This document shows, piece by piece, positions 32,301-41,162 of a stretch of DNA of 64,000 nt. The notes below the pieces were generated by a model. It saw only the letters and a program-made list of their open reading frames with translations. It searched no databases and was not told the DNA's origin. The stretch spans positions 124,001-188,000 of the forward strand of contig JAFKGK010000005.1 of the NCBI GenBank assembly GCA_017307165.1, given 5' to 3'. Every line of letters starts with the position of its first letter. Positions within the stretch are counted from its first letter, which is position 1. The stretch comes from Candidatus Melainabacteria bacterium (GTDB lineage Bacteria > Cyanobacteriota > Vampirovibrionia > Obscuribacterales > Obscuribacteraceae). Both the position numbers and the translations under genes were made by a program.

Positions 32301-32735
32301 ATGATACTGGCTGAGAGCAAGATCCGATTTGCAGGAGATATCGACAAGGCCTGGGCCAAGATGGTCGATTGGGAGCATATGCAAGATTGGGATCATTTTA
32401 TGGAAAGAATGGAGTTTGAAGGTCCTTTTGCCCCGGGCATGGTCGGCACCCTGACAATGAAGGGCGGCCGCAAAGTGCTGTTGAAAGTGACAGAAATGGT
32501 CGCAGAAGGTGCTGAGCGTCATTATACCGATGAGTTTAGTTTCCTCGGATCGCGATTCATCTTTCACCATTTTATTGCCGACTTAAAGACCGGCCAAGAA
32601 AATCTGGAGATGCGTTTTGCCATAGAAGGTCAGGGGCTGATGATTTCGATTTTGCGTCTGCAATTTGCGCGGGCCTTTAAAAAGGAGCTGCCACGCTTGA
32701 TGGCCAAATTTAAGGAGCAATTTTTAGCAGCCTAG
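32301..32735 (+). CDS. SRPBCC (START-like) ligand-binding protein
   Basis: 144 residues with the helix-grip layout of SRPBCC/polyketide cyclase proteins: first strand MILAESKIRFAGDIDKAWAKMVDWEHMQDWD (shown as FAGDIDKAWAKMVDWEHM), then GPFAPGMVGTLTMKGG, a series of beta strands, and a long C-terminal helix (FKKELPRLMAKFKEQF). The fold has a deep pocket for hydrophobic ligands. No signal peptide. It is convergent with otsB by 13 bases. Ligand unknown. Confidence 0.85.
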   Translation: MILAESKIRFAGDIDKAWAKMVDWEHMQDWDHFMERMEFEGPFAPGMVGTLTMKGGRKVLLKVTEMVAEGAERHYTDEFSFLGSRFIFHHFIADLKTGQENLEMRFAIEGQGLMISILRLQFARAFKKELPRLMAKFKEQFLAA

Positions 32736-32748
32736 ATCACTAGACAAA

Positions 32749-33714
32749 TCATGGCTGAGACGCAAATCGTGATGATCTGACTTCGGCCAGTCTATTCAAA
32801 AGACTGGCCAGGTGAGCGGGATCCTTCATGTAGTATTGCGCCTGACTCTCACCGGGGGGCCCCACTTTAAGGCTTATGCCACCTGCCTGATTGACCCAGG
32901 CAAAGGCTGGCTCATCGCCATCGCTGTCTCCAGCAAAAAAGAAAAGCCTGCTTTTGGCCTTTTCTCTGGACTGTTCTTGTCCATTTTCCTTGGTGCTTTT
33001 TTCTTGTGCGGCTTCCAGGTCGATCTGCGCTGCCGATTTGAGATGTATCTGACTGTCGGCCTTAGGATGAATTGCTTGTCCGTAGAGCCTTTTCGTGATC
33101 GCTTCCAGCGCGAGACCCTTGTGGAAGGTAACACGCGGCAAGACCTCATAGCTGGTAGGTTGAGCCGCAAAAACAAACTCACCATGGCGCCTTTCGACAG
33201 CCTGGACTCGTGCATGAACCTCATCCAAAAGCTCGGCTGGAGTGCAGTGATAGTGCAGGCAAAGAGTAAATTGATGATCTTCAAAAAATAATGCGTATCG
33301 CATATCACTTGCGATTTCTAATAGCTCTTTTTTTACTGCTCCTAGATTGCTTGCTTGTGCTGCTGCTCCAGCATCCACGTCGACTTTGCCCTTATTGTTG
33401 GCATATTCGATCTCGAGGCCGTAATTGCCTGCCAGAGTAAAGGGAAATGATCCAAAATCGCCCCGTAGCATGCGTAAAGAACGTGCCGAGACGATGGCGA
33501 TGTCGGTGTCCGGGATATCGGCAAGTCGATTGAGTGCTGCCAGACTGGCTGGATATACTGGAGCCAGATTAGGGTCGGATGCGATATTGGATATGGTGCC
33601 ATCGCGGTCGAAGGCCATCAATAATGGACGATCTGAGATCGTGTCGACCAGCAGGTCTATCAGTGGATCTCTAGCAATCTCGATCTTTTTATTTATTTGC
33701 TCTTGCGTAGACAT
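32749..33714 (-). CDS. otsB: Trehalose-6-phosphate phosphatase
   Basis: 321 residues of the HAD-type OtsB family: catalytic motif MAFDRDGTIS (Asp residues at about 35 and 37), IVSARSLRMLRGDFG, LAGNYGLEIEY, and the metal-binding FAGDSDGDEPAF near the C-terminus. A charged, Gln/Glu/Lys-rich insertion of about 35 residues (about 225-260) interrupts the cap-to-core junction and is not usual. The enzyme dephosphorylates trehalose-6-phosphate to trehalose, the second step after OtsA. Its start overlaps the GT4 gene end by 26 bases, so they are translationally coupled. Confidence 0.93.
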   Translation of the reverse strand: MSTQEQINKKIEIARDPLIDLLVDTISDRPLLMAFDRDGTISNIASDPNLAPVYPASLAALNRLADIPDTDIAIVSARSLRMLRGDFGSFPFTLAGNYGLEIEYANNKGKVDVDAGAAAQASNLGAVKKELLEIASDMRYALFFEDHQFTLCLHYHCTPAELLDEVHARVQAVERRHGEFVFAAQPTSYEVLPRVTFHKGLALEAITKRLYGQAIHPKADSQIHLKSAAQIDLEAAQEKSTKENGQEQSREKAKSRLFFFAGDSDGDEPAFAWVNQAGGISLKVGPPGESQAQYYMKDPAHLASLLNRLAEVRSSRFASQP

Positions 33715-34798
33715 TGGACTTCTCGTTTTGTTTTGGCGCCGCGCCTACGAGCTTTTGATAGACAGCCTCATAGGCATCGGTCATGGCTTCCTTGCTAAAG
33801 TTTTTTCTCACTCTCTCGACACAGTCGCGGGCCTTGATGCTCAGGACTTCAGGAAAACGCTCGACCATCTGGGCTTCTGTTTCGACTACCAATCCGGTGA
33901 CACCGTCCTCAATCAATTCGGGCACTGATCCACGTTTAAATGCTACTACAGGAGTGCCTGATGCCATCGACTCGGCCATCACCAGACCAAAGGGCTCTTC
34001 AAAGTCTATTGGATAAATAGTAGCGATGGCGTTTGCCAATAAGGCTTTCTTTTGCTGATCGTCGACTTCGCCGATGTACTCGATTTTGTAATCGCCAAAA
34101 TCACCAAGATGAGGTGCGACTTGCTCTTGATAATAGGCTTCGTCGGCTGGGTCTACCTTACCGGCTATCTTGAGAGTTCGTTTGAGTGCACGCGCCACTC
34201 TAATGGCTTCGGCAGTGCCTTTGTCCTGGCAGATACGACCAAGAAAAACCAGATATTGTCGATCGGCGGGATCTTTTAGTTCGGATGTCTCATACAAGTC
34301 GAGATCGATGCCATTGTATACAGTGGCAACATAATTGAGCTCGTCAGGATGATTGAGCCTGCGATAAGCATTAGAGATAGAAATGTACGGCATGTGTTTG
34401 TATGTGAGATAGATGTCCAGGCAATAATCCTTGACGGGATTATGATTGGTCGATACCACGGGCACGTCTAGCTGATCGAGAAAGGGCAGGGCTTGCCAGC
34501 CCATATGATTGTGGATGATATCGTATTGCCCAGCCATGCTCTTGAGTTTGAGCAAGGCCCTCTGGTCGTACGCCTGCCAGCGTCTCATCGGGATCTCGGT
34601 GGCCAGGCGTAGTGCCCTGTCGCAAACAGAGACCAGTTTGGCCTTTGTAATCGAATCACCAGAGGCAAATAGGGTGACATCATGACCACGTTGGACTAGT
34701 TGTTCCGTAAGCAGACTCGCCACAAGTTCTGTGCCGCCATAACCCTTAGGCGGGACGCTTTCGGTCAGTGGTGCAAATTGTGCAATACGCAGTTTCAT
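33689..34798 (-). CDS. GT4-family glycosyltransferase
   Basis: 369 residues with the two-domain GT-B layout. N-terminal part: RIAQFAPLTESVPPKGYGGTELVASLL (glycine-rich acceptor loop PPKGYGGTE), then VVSTNHNPVKDY. C-terminal GT4 donor domain: LVFLGRICQDKGTAEAIRVA, YIGEVDDQQKKALLANA and PFGLVMAESMASGTPVVAFKRGSVPELIEDG with the E-x7-E motif. No signal peptide. Its place between otsB and the glucosidase suggests a role in glycan or trehalose metabolism, but donor and acceptor are unknown. GGAG precedes the ATG at 34798. Confidence 0.92.
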   Translation of the reverse strand: MKLRIAQFAPLTESVPPKGYGGTELVASLLTEQLVQRGHDVTLFASGDSITKAKLVSVCDRALRLATEIPMRRWQAYDQRALLKLKSMAGQYDIIHNHMGWQALPFLDQLDVPVVSTNHNPVKDYCLDIYLTYKHMPYISISNAYRRLNHPDELNYVATVYNGIDLDLYETSELKDPADRQYLVFLGRICQDKGTAEAIRVARALKRTLKIAGKVDPADEAYYQEQVAPHLGDFGDYKIEYIGEVDDQQKKALLANAIATIYPIDFEEPFGLVMAESMASGTPVVAFKRGSVPELIEDGVTGLVVETEAQMVERFPEVLSIKARDCVERVRKNFSKEAMTDAYEAVYQKLVGAAPKQNEKSNVYARANK

Positions 34799-34819
34799 GT
34801 AGTACTCCGGTATTTATCT

Positions 34820-37018
34820 CTAGTTTTCGATGATGACTTTGATGGTGCCGGTTTTTTTTAGGATACGGCAAGAGGTCATGCCATCCGAGCATTGAAAGGA
34901 CAGATCGAGGGTGGCATTGCCGATCCTCAGACCACGAATGACAACATTGGACAGCCAATCCGGCAGGGCTGGTTCGACGATCCTGACTTGGTTTTTGAGG
35001 GCGTCTGGTTCGATATTGAGGCAAGCCTTTAAAAGCTGAAACATGGTGCCGGCGGCCCAGGCTTGAGGCGAGCATGATACCGGGTATTCGATCGGCGGAG
35101 CCGAACCAGTGCGCTGGAAGCCGCAAAAGAGCTCTGGCAATCTAAAATCAGTCTGGCACTGTGCCGTCTCGAACATCCCCTTCATCACTTCGTGCATTTC
35201 ATTGATAAAACCCTGCTTACGCAGGCCCTCGGCAATGATGGCATTGTCGTGCGGCCAGACCGAGCCATTGTGATAGCTAATGGGGTTGTAAGACCTCTCC
35301 TGCTCGGAGAGAGTCCTGATGCCCCAGCCGGTATTGAGCTCCGGGCTCATCAAGCGCGCTGCCACCATATCGGCCTTGGGCTGGTCGAGGATGCCGGTCA
35401 GGAGGCAATGACCTGGATTGGATGATAGGGCCCCAACTTGCTTGGCCTCGCCATCCAGTGCAATGCACAGATATTGGTCTTCTTCCATCCAGTAGTCTTT
35501 GTTAAATCTTGCCTTGAGCTCGTCGGCTGTTAGATCCATTTCGCGTGCGTATTCTTGATTGCCCAGGATGGCTGACAATTTGGCCATTTCGCGGGCCGCC
35601 ATGTAGTAATAGGCCTGTGCTTCGCAGATGGCTATGGGCGGATTGGCGAGACGGCCGTCTTTGTGCATGACCGAGTCTCCCGAGTCCTTCCATCCCTGGT
35701 TTTCGAGGCCTTCTTCGGAGATGCGGCGATAGTAGAGATAGCCATTGCCGGCAGTGGCAGTGCTTGCCAGCCACTGCATGGCCTTTTGTGCATTGGGCCA
35801 GTATTTGTTGGCAAAGTCCAGATCACCAGTCCAGTGTACATAGTGGCAATAGAGCATGACCCAGAGTTGGGTGGCATCTACGGTGCCAAAATAGGGAGAG
35901 TGCGGGATTTTTTTAATACGCGCCAATTCGCCCAGGCGCAATTCGTGCATGATGCGTCCAGGTTGTTCGGCGGTAAAGTCGTTTGTCTCGACTCCTTGAT
36001 AGGCGGCCAAGACCTGGAGGCACTCACGCGCAAGATCAGGCGAGAACGGTAGCATTTGCCAGGCTGCTATGGCCGAGTCCCTGCCAAATACTGCCGAATA
36101 CCAGGGGATGCCCGCTGCCAGTCCATAGCCGTTTGGTGTCGCCTGTCTAAGGATGTAGAGATCGCGCAGTCCACGCTTGAGACTGAGGTCAAATAATTCG
36201 TTGTCTGTGCGGATACGACAGGTCTTGCTGGCCCAATCTGCATAACCCTGCCTGGCCAACATCAAGGCTGATTCAAAGTCAACTTCTGCCGGATCATGCT
36301 CGACCTCTTTTTTATCCATGCGAGTAGCGATGCGCATCTCAAATGTAATGGATTGGCGCACCGGTATCTTGATACGAAAGTGCACCTCGCCATCATGGAT
36401 GCGATCCGGCACGATGTCTTTAAACTCTACGGTCGTCTCCATCAAAATGCCGTCGAGACCTTTGTAGGCGAGATAGAGCTTGTGCCCGCTCTTGGAAGCG
36501 GCCGGCATCATGCGCTCACCACGGGTGGTGAGATTGAGGCCACGGACTTCGAACATATCGGCAAAGTCTGACTGCATCGATATGGCAAAATCAAACTCGA
36601 CAGGTTCGTTGTGAAAGTTTTCAAAGGTCAATCTCTCGAAAAGCATGTCGTGCAGTACTACTTCTCGCAGGACAGTGACTTTTTGCTGTGGTAGATTGCC
36701 GATTTGAGGATTTGTATAGAGCAGCCTGGCTGCATACCCTTCATCGATAGCCGTGGACAATAGTGAAATTGGACTGCCTTCGATAAACATTTCAAACTGG
36801 CTTATATAGCGCGTATCGTTACGATAATAACCATAGCCCAGATTGTTGCAGGCCGGCATGAAGGCCGATCTATCCAGGACGAGAAAATGTCCGTGGTGCT
36901 TTAGCACTAGGCGCGGGTGAGCAGCATCTGTCAAGACGAAGGGCAGGCCCTGACAAAGAGGTCTGACGTCAATCTCGTATTGATGGTCGTCCGTAAGTAC
37001 AGATTGCGATTCCGACAT
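34820..37018 (-). CDS. Amylo-alpha-1,6-glucosidase-like glycan debranching enzyme
   Basis: 732 residues. An N-terminal beta domain typical of bacterial debranching-type proteins (FLVLDRSAFMPACNNLGYGYYRNDTRYISQF, cited as GYYRNDTRYISQFEMFI) is followed by an (alpha/alpha)6 catalytic barrel with AAGIPWYSAVFGRDSAIAAWQML, EQPGRIMHELRLGEL, DSGDSVMHKDGR and YHNGSVWPHDNAIIAEGL. Conserved acidic residues in W-x-x-x-D and G-S-V-W-P-H-D are those expected of the glucosidase family. It hydrolyses alpha-1,6 branches of glycogen or an unknown glucoside. It sits in an apparent operon with GT4, otsB and ROK genes. Confidence 0.9.
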   Translation of the reverse strand: MSESQSVLTDDHQYEIDVRPLCQGLPFVLTDAAHPRLVLKHHGHFLVLDRSAFMPACNNLGYGYYRNDTRYISQFEMFIEGSPISLLSTAIDEGYAARLLYTNPQIGNLPQQKVTVLREVVLHDMLFERLTFENFHNEPVEFDFAISMQSDFADMFEVRGLNLTTRGERMMPAASKSGHKLYLAYKGLDGILMETTVEFKDIVPDRIHDGEVHFRIKIPVRQSITFEMRIATRMDKKEVEHDPAEVDFESALMLARQGYADWASKTCRIRTDNELFDLSLKRGLRDLYILRQATPNGYGLAAGIPWYSAVFGRDSAIAAWQMLPFSPDLARECLQVLAAYQGVETNDFTAEQPGRIMHELRLGELARIKKIPHSPYFGTVDATQLWVMLYCHYVHWTGDLDFANKYWPNAQKAMQWLASTATAGNGYLYYRRISEEGLENQGWKDSGDSVMHKDGRLANPPIAICEAQAYYYMAAREMAKLSAILGNQEYAREMDLTADELKARFNKDYWMEEDQYLCIALDGEAKQVGALSSNPGHCLLTGILDQPKADMVAARLMSPELNTGWGIRTLSEQERSYNPISYHNGSVWPHDNAIIAEGLRKQGFINEMHEVMKGMFETAQCQTDFRLPELFCGFQRTGSAPPIEYPVSCSPQAWAAGTMFQLLKACLNIEPDALKNQVRIVEPALPDWLSNVVIRGLRIGNATLDLSFQCSDGMTSCRILKKTGTIKVIIEN

Positions 37019-37030
37019 AGCGGTCCCTTT

Positions 37031-38263
37031 TTAGGAAGTTTTGCTGTTGCGTGCTTCTCTATCTTTGCGTTGGGAGCCTTTGAGAGGTGGCAGGATATTT
37101 TCGAGAGACAGGCCAAAAAGCGCAGCGCCATATGATTCTGCACCTCTATCCATGACCGATTTTTGTATGATTGGCTGGATCAGAGCTGCATTATTGTTTG
37201 TTTTTTTGAGGAGCTGCCTAGTGGTCAGATCTGCTCTCGGTAAGAAAGATCCGTGATTATCCGGCAGATAACCTGCGAGGATCAGCCTGCTTGGACCAAT
37301 AATATTGATCAGGCTGGCCAGCCCATAGGCCACGCCGTCGGCGGCCAGATCGAGCAGATCGATTGCAATAGGGTCTTTTTTACTAGCCAAGATAACCAAC
37401 TCATCCAGGGTTTCAACTGCAAGACCGGCTTTTCGAGCGTTGCTTAAGAGCATCGGCTCTCCCGCCAGTTCATTGATTGAGACACCGCTCATGTCGGATG
37501 GTTCCCACAGCCTGGCTAGTGTTGCGTTTTGCATTGGGAAAATTAATTCACCTAGGTTGCCGCCCATTTGAGAAAACTGGTTGAGAAAGGCGTTATTTTG
37601 GAGAAAAGTCACGCGTAGATTGTGGCCGATCCGAACGAAGGCCAATAGCTCGTCCTCGCATTCTGCTTGCTCAGCATGCGTTTCGGCTAAGGCGGCCATC
37701 TCGATATTGGTAGCCAAGGCCAGTTTACGACCAAAGTGACCCTCGAGCATGGTGACGAGCGGAGCAAAGCGGTCAGGGGCAGCCTTATTTTGACGATCGC
37801 TTCCTGTGATGTGCAAAGGTCCAGGGAGTGCCAGAGTAATGGCATAGATGCGCCTGAAGTCCGAGTGCGTACGCAAAATCTGCTCGAGCAGCTTGATTAT
37901 GGCTGCTTGTCCATCCAGGTCTATAGCCTTGTAAACCACCTGCTGGCTGGCCAATTGCCGGCCGTTCAAATCGCATAGGGATATTTGGGCTCGATTGTCC
38001 TCTATCGATATGCCGATCGAAGTCTTGCTATTGGGCTTAAAATTGAGCCCAATTGGCTTACGTCCCCTCAGGCTCGTTTTTGATCCTGATTCTTCGAGGA
38101 TCTTGAGGCCGATCAATTCGTCGACGATGCTGGATACAGTGGCCCTTGCCAGATCGACCTCACGGGAGAGGTCCGCTCTAGACACGCCTGGCTTACGCCT
38201 GACCACGTCCAGGATCATTTGCGCGTTGCGACGCCTCATTTCTACAAAGCTTGGACTGGTCAT
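37031..38263 (-). CDS. ROK-family transcriptional regulator with degenerate sensor domain
   Basis: 410 residues. N-terminal winged helix (about residues 8-70) with MRRRNAQMILDVVRRKPGVSRADLSREVDLARATVSSIVDELI, cited as LSREVDLARATVSSIVDEL. The remaining ROK domain has kinase-like glycine patterns, but the family zinc motif C-x-C-G-x-x-G-C and the conserved His before it are absent (here GGNLGELIFPM). It is therefore a regulator that may not bind zinc or phosphorylate sugars. It heads the minus-strand operon and is divergent from otsA; the palindrome at 38331-38349 is its likely operator. GAGAAG precedes the ATG. Confidence 0.88.
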   Translation of the reverse strand: MTSPSFVEMRRRNAQMILDVVRRKPGVSRADLSREVDLARATVSSIVDELIGLKILEESGSKTSLRGRKPIGLNFKPNSKTSIGISIEDNRAQISLCDLNGRQLASQQVVYKAIDLDGQAAIIKLLEQILRTHSDFRRIYAITLALPGPLHITGSDRQNKAAPDRFAPLVTMLEGHFGRKLALATNIEMAALAETHAEQAECEDELLAFVRIGHNLRVTFLQNNAFLNQFSQMGGNLGELIFPMQNATLARLWEPSDMSGVSINELAGEPMLLSNARKAGLAVETLDELVILASKKDPIAIDLLDLAADGVAYGLASLINIIGPSRLILAGYLPDNHGSFLPRADLTTRQLLKKTNNNAALIQPIIQKSVMDRGAESYGAALFGLSLENILPPLKGSQRKDREARNSKTS

Positions 38264-38312
38264 GCTGTTATCTTCTCAGAAAAGTCATCCATCAAACAGG
38301 CCGCCAGCGCAA

Positions 38313-38341
38313 ATTCTTGCCATTGTTCATTTGTTTGACAA
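38313..38341 (-). promoter_or_regulatory. Possible minus-strand promoter for the ROK operon
   Basis: TTGTCA (38341-38336) and AAGAAT (38318-38313) are 17 bases apart on the minus strand, a fair sigma-70 match, about 50 bases before the ROK gene start. Its -35 box also lies inside the palindrome, so both divergent promoters could be controlled together. Confidence 0.4.
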
Positions 38342-38349
38342 GTAAACAA
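38331..38349. promoter_or_regulatory. Candidate ROK operator palindrome
   Basis: TTGTTT and AAACAA arms separated by 7 bases (38331-38336, 38344-38349). It covers the -35 box TTGACA of the otsA promoter and that of the minus-strand promoter. Similar A/T-rich TTxTTT/AAAxAA palindromes bind NagC/Mlc-type ROK regulators; the assignment is inference. Confidence 0.55.
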
Positions 38350-38362
38350 TACATGATATATT
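38335..38362 (+). promoter_or_regulatory. Sigma-70-type promoter of otsA
   Basis: TTGACA (38335-38340), 16-base spacer, TATATT (38357-38362) with an upstream TG at 38354-38355 (extended -10). It would start transcription near 38369, leaving a leader of about 130 bases before otsA. Confidence 0.65.
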
Positions 38363-38496
38363 GGTACTTAGGGACATATCGAAATATCAGCCGAAACAAA
38401 CTGAAAGGTTAATGGTGTAGAGTCTCTTTTACATCAAATTTCAAGATCAATTTTTTGGCAGTGGGCTCGACTCGCAAGAGTGGATAGGAGACCAAA

Positions 38497-39882
38497 ATGC
38501 ACTTAGTCACGTACCGCGGGCCTTCAATGGCTGGCGGTGTATCCGGCGCTTTTTCTTCTTTATGGCAAAATTTTGCGCAAGCGCAGGATTTTAATGCCTG
38601 GACCTACCTCGTCGATGATGAGGTAGTAGAGATGAGAAAGGCTGATGACGCCAAGGCTTTACTTGGTTGCATACCGGCCGAGATCCTGGACGGACATTAC
38701 CGATTTTGCAATCTGTTTATCTGGCCGGTCATGCATGATATGGGCCAGAGGGCGCATTATGCGGCTTCGGATCGTACGGCTTTTCGATCTTTCAATCGGC
38801 TTATCGCCGATTGTCTCTTTCGCAAAGGGTTCAGGAAAAAATTTGCGCAAGAACGCGAGATGCAATTTGTGCAAGACTATCAATTAGCCCTATTGCCCGC
38901 TCTAGCCCAGGATTATGGTTTTAACAGCACTCTGTTCTGGCACATACCCTGGCCTAAGGAGGTCCAGACATTGCATGTGCCACCGCTGGTGGAGATAGCT
39001 ACTGCATTGCTCGCCGCTGACACCATAGGCTTTCATACTCAAGAATACGCTCACAACTTTCTGCAATTTGTCGATAAATATATTCCCGAGCGCTCAGTCA
39101 ATCTTCGCTCAGGCAAGTGGAGATCATTTCCCGCTGTGGTGGCCAGGCCTTTGGGCATCGATAATAGCGGCTGGCAAAATGCTGCGATCAGTGGCGGCAA
39201 CTTTATGCATCCGGCGCTAGAGCATGTCAAAGGCAAAAAGATCGTGCTATCTGTAGATCGAGCTGACTATACAAAAGGCGTTTCCGAGCGTATGCAGATG
39301 ATATCGACTTTTGCGGAGCGATATCCCGATCTTTCACAAAATGTCGTTTTCGTGCAGATCTGTACACGCACACGTGCTGGTTTGCCGGCCTTTGACGATT
39401 ATTGGGAGCGACTCGAGTTTAGGGAGCAACAGCTTGCAACTCGCAAAAACGATCTTCTGGTGTGGTTGAAAGATCCCATCGATCCTGCTCAATTAGCTTT
39501 ATTGTATAAGCGCGCTGACGCCATGCTGGTTACGCCCCTGCGAGACGGGCTCAATCTCACCGCAAAAGAATTTGTCCTGTCGCAGGCACCGCATGCGATG
39601 ACTCTGCAAGGCAAGGCCCCCGCTCCGCTTTTGCTCAGTCCAGGTGCTGGCGTCTTTAACGAACTCGGTCGTTACAGCATCGCCGTGGATCCCATTGATG
39701 ATATCGATATGGCTGATTCTGTTGCTTACGCCCTGGGTATGGATGATCGCGAAAAGACCAATAGGCATCACCGTTGCGTTGCAGCTATGAGCAAGCATAC
39801 CTTGACCGATTGGTGGAATTATTTTGCAGCCATAAATAATTTTAGGAACCGTGACATCAGGCCCTCGTCTGTGTCTACATGA
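38497..39882 (+). CDS. otsA: Trehalose-6-phosphate synthase
   Basis: 461 residues of the GT20 family. It transfers glucose from a nucleotide-sugar to glucose-6-phosphate. Seen: N-terminal glycine loop RGPSMAGGVSGAFSSLW, then DYQLALLPALAQ, HIPWP, IGFHTQEYAHNFL, the phosphate/nucleotide site VLSVDRADYTKGVSERM, VFVQICTRTRAG and the C-terminal DGLNLTAKEFVLSQ. Length matches bacterial OtsA. AGGAG lies 7 bases before the ATG. It ends in ATGA overlap with the mscS-like gene, so trehalose synthesis and the channel are made together. otsB lies on the opposite strand. Confidence 0.94.
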   Translation: MHLVTYRGPSMAGGVSGAFSSLWQNFAQAQDFNAWTYLVDDEVVEMRKADDAKALLGCIPAEILDGHYRFCNLFIWPVMHDMGQRAHYAASDRTAFRSFNRLIADCLFRKGFRKKFAQEREMQFVQDYQLALLPALAQDYGFNSTLFWHIPWPKEVQTLHVPPLVEIATALLAADTIGFHTQEYAHNFLQFVDKYIPERSVNLRSGKWRSFPAVVARPLGIDNSGWQNAAISGGNFMHPALEHVKGKKIVLSVDRADYTKGVSERMQMISTFAERYPDLSQNVVFVQICTRTRAGLPAFDDYWERLEFREQQLATRKNDLLVWLKDPIDPAQLALLYKRADAMLVTPLRDGLNLTAKEFVLSQAPHAMTLQGKAPAPLLLSPGAGVFNELGRYSIAVDPIDDIDMADSVAYALGMDDREKTNRHHRCVAAMSKHTLTDWWNYFAAINNFRNRDIRPSSVST

Positions 39883-41051
39883 ATCCCGCACAACGCAACC
39901 TGCTTCAAGAATTTTTTGATATCTGGAATTATCCTCTTTTGGCTCTTCGCGAAGACTCGCTGACCATTGGGGGACTGGTCCTGCTTCTAGTGCTTGGATA
40001 TTTGCTGTTCCGCTATGGTCCCAAGTGCAACAGTCATCTTTTGCGTTTCATTCAGGGTAAGGTGGTCATTCCGGCAGAGTATCGTAAGGGTATAGTGCGG
40101 GTGACGCGCGCCCTTGTCTTTATCGCCGGTGCTTGTTTGATCGTCAAGATAGCAAAAATCGATCATTTTATTTTTGGTCAGATCAACGAGCTTTACGACA
40201 CCGTGCATGGGATGTTTGATCTGAAGCTCTTCAAATTTGGCAAGACCGATATCACGCTCTGGGCTTTGACCTATCTAATGGTATCATCCCTGGTGCTGGT
40301 TCGTGGTGCCTCTGCATTCAGGCACTGGCTCGGCGTGAGGGTGCTAGCACGCACCAAGATGCAAGCTCAGGCTCAATACGCAGTTGGTGCCAGTGCTCAG
40401 TATGTCGTTTTGTTTTTGGGCTTTGTCGTCTTGCTGCAGAGTGCAGGTATAGATCTCAGCGCTATCACCGTGATGGTCGGTGCGCTCGGTATCGGTTTGT
40501 CTTTTGGCTTGCAACAGATCACAAACAATTTCATCTGTGGCCTCATTCTGCTATTTGAAAGGCCAATTCGCATAGGCGACAAGGTGCAGGTATCCGATGT
40601 CGTCGGCACGGTACAAAATATTTCTCTCAGGGCCACTACTATCATCACCGGCAAAAACATTGCCGTGCTGGTGCCCAATGCCGAGTTTATCACTGCCAAG
40701 GTCCAAAACTGGACCCTCAATAGTAATTATATTGCCGTCAATCTGCCATTTAACGTAGACAGCACGCGCGATCCGCAGGCCATCGCCGATGATATCAAGG
40801 CCTGTGTCGCCGAGCATCCTGGAGTCAGCCGGGAGGCCGAAACCAGGGTCTTGTTCGAGGAAATCTCAGGGAGCAAGTGCAAGTTTAATGTGATCGTCAA
40901 TACCGAAAAGTATATAAATGACCCCGATCAATTGCGCTCGGATCTATTGCTTGCCTTGACCAGGAGATTTAAAAAGCCTGAGAATAAAAATAAGCCCAGC
41001 AATATAGTTATCCCCTTTGCAGCCAGCATTGAGTCTCCGACTTCACTCTAA
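39879..41051 (+). CDS. MscS-family mechanosensitive channel
   Basis: 390 residues. About five hydrophobic segments in the first 230 residues: LTIGGLVLLLVLGYLLF, ALVFIAGACLIVKIA, LWALTYLMVSSLVLVRG, ASAQYVVLFLGFVVLLQSAG, and the pore helix SAITVMVGALGIGLSFGLQQITNNFICGLILLF with the Gly/Ala-packed pattern of MscS. The cytoplasmic beta domain follows (RIGDKVQVSDVVGTVQNISLRATTI, PNAEFI). The channel relieves turgor on hypo-osmotic shock. It overlaps otsA by 4 bases, so the operon pairs osmolyte synthesis with its release valve. Confidence 0.93.
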   Translation: MNPAQRNLLQEFFDIWNYPLLALREDSLTIGGLVLLLVLGYLLFRYGPKCNSHLLRFIQGKVVIPAEYRKGIVRVTRALVFIAGACLIVKIAKIDHFIFGQINELYDTVHGMFDLKLFKFGKTDITLWALTYLMVSSLVLVRGASAFRHWLGVRVLARTKMQAQAQYAVGASAQYVVLFLGFVVLLQSAGIDLSAITVMVGALGIGLSFGLQQITNNFICGLILLFERPIRIGDKVQVSDVVGTVQNISLRATTIITGKNIAVLVPNAEFITAKVQNWTLNSNYIAVNLPFNVDSTRDPQAIADDIKACVAEHPGVSREAETRVLFEEISGSKCKFNVIVNTEKYINDPDQLRSDLLLALTRRFKKPENKNKPSNIVIPFAASIESPTSL

Positions 41052-41162
41052 TTTCACAATAGTGCTTTAATTTTTTCGGTTAGTACAATAAAGTCCCAAG
41101 GCCAAGTTTCTCGACAAAGGTGTAAAAAAATAGCCAGTCAAGAGCAGATCAAGATCGCCATC

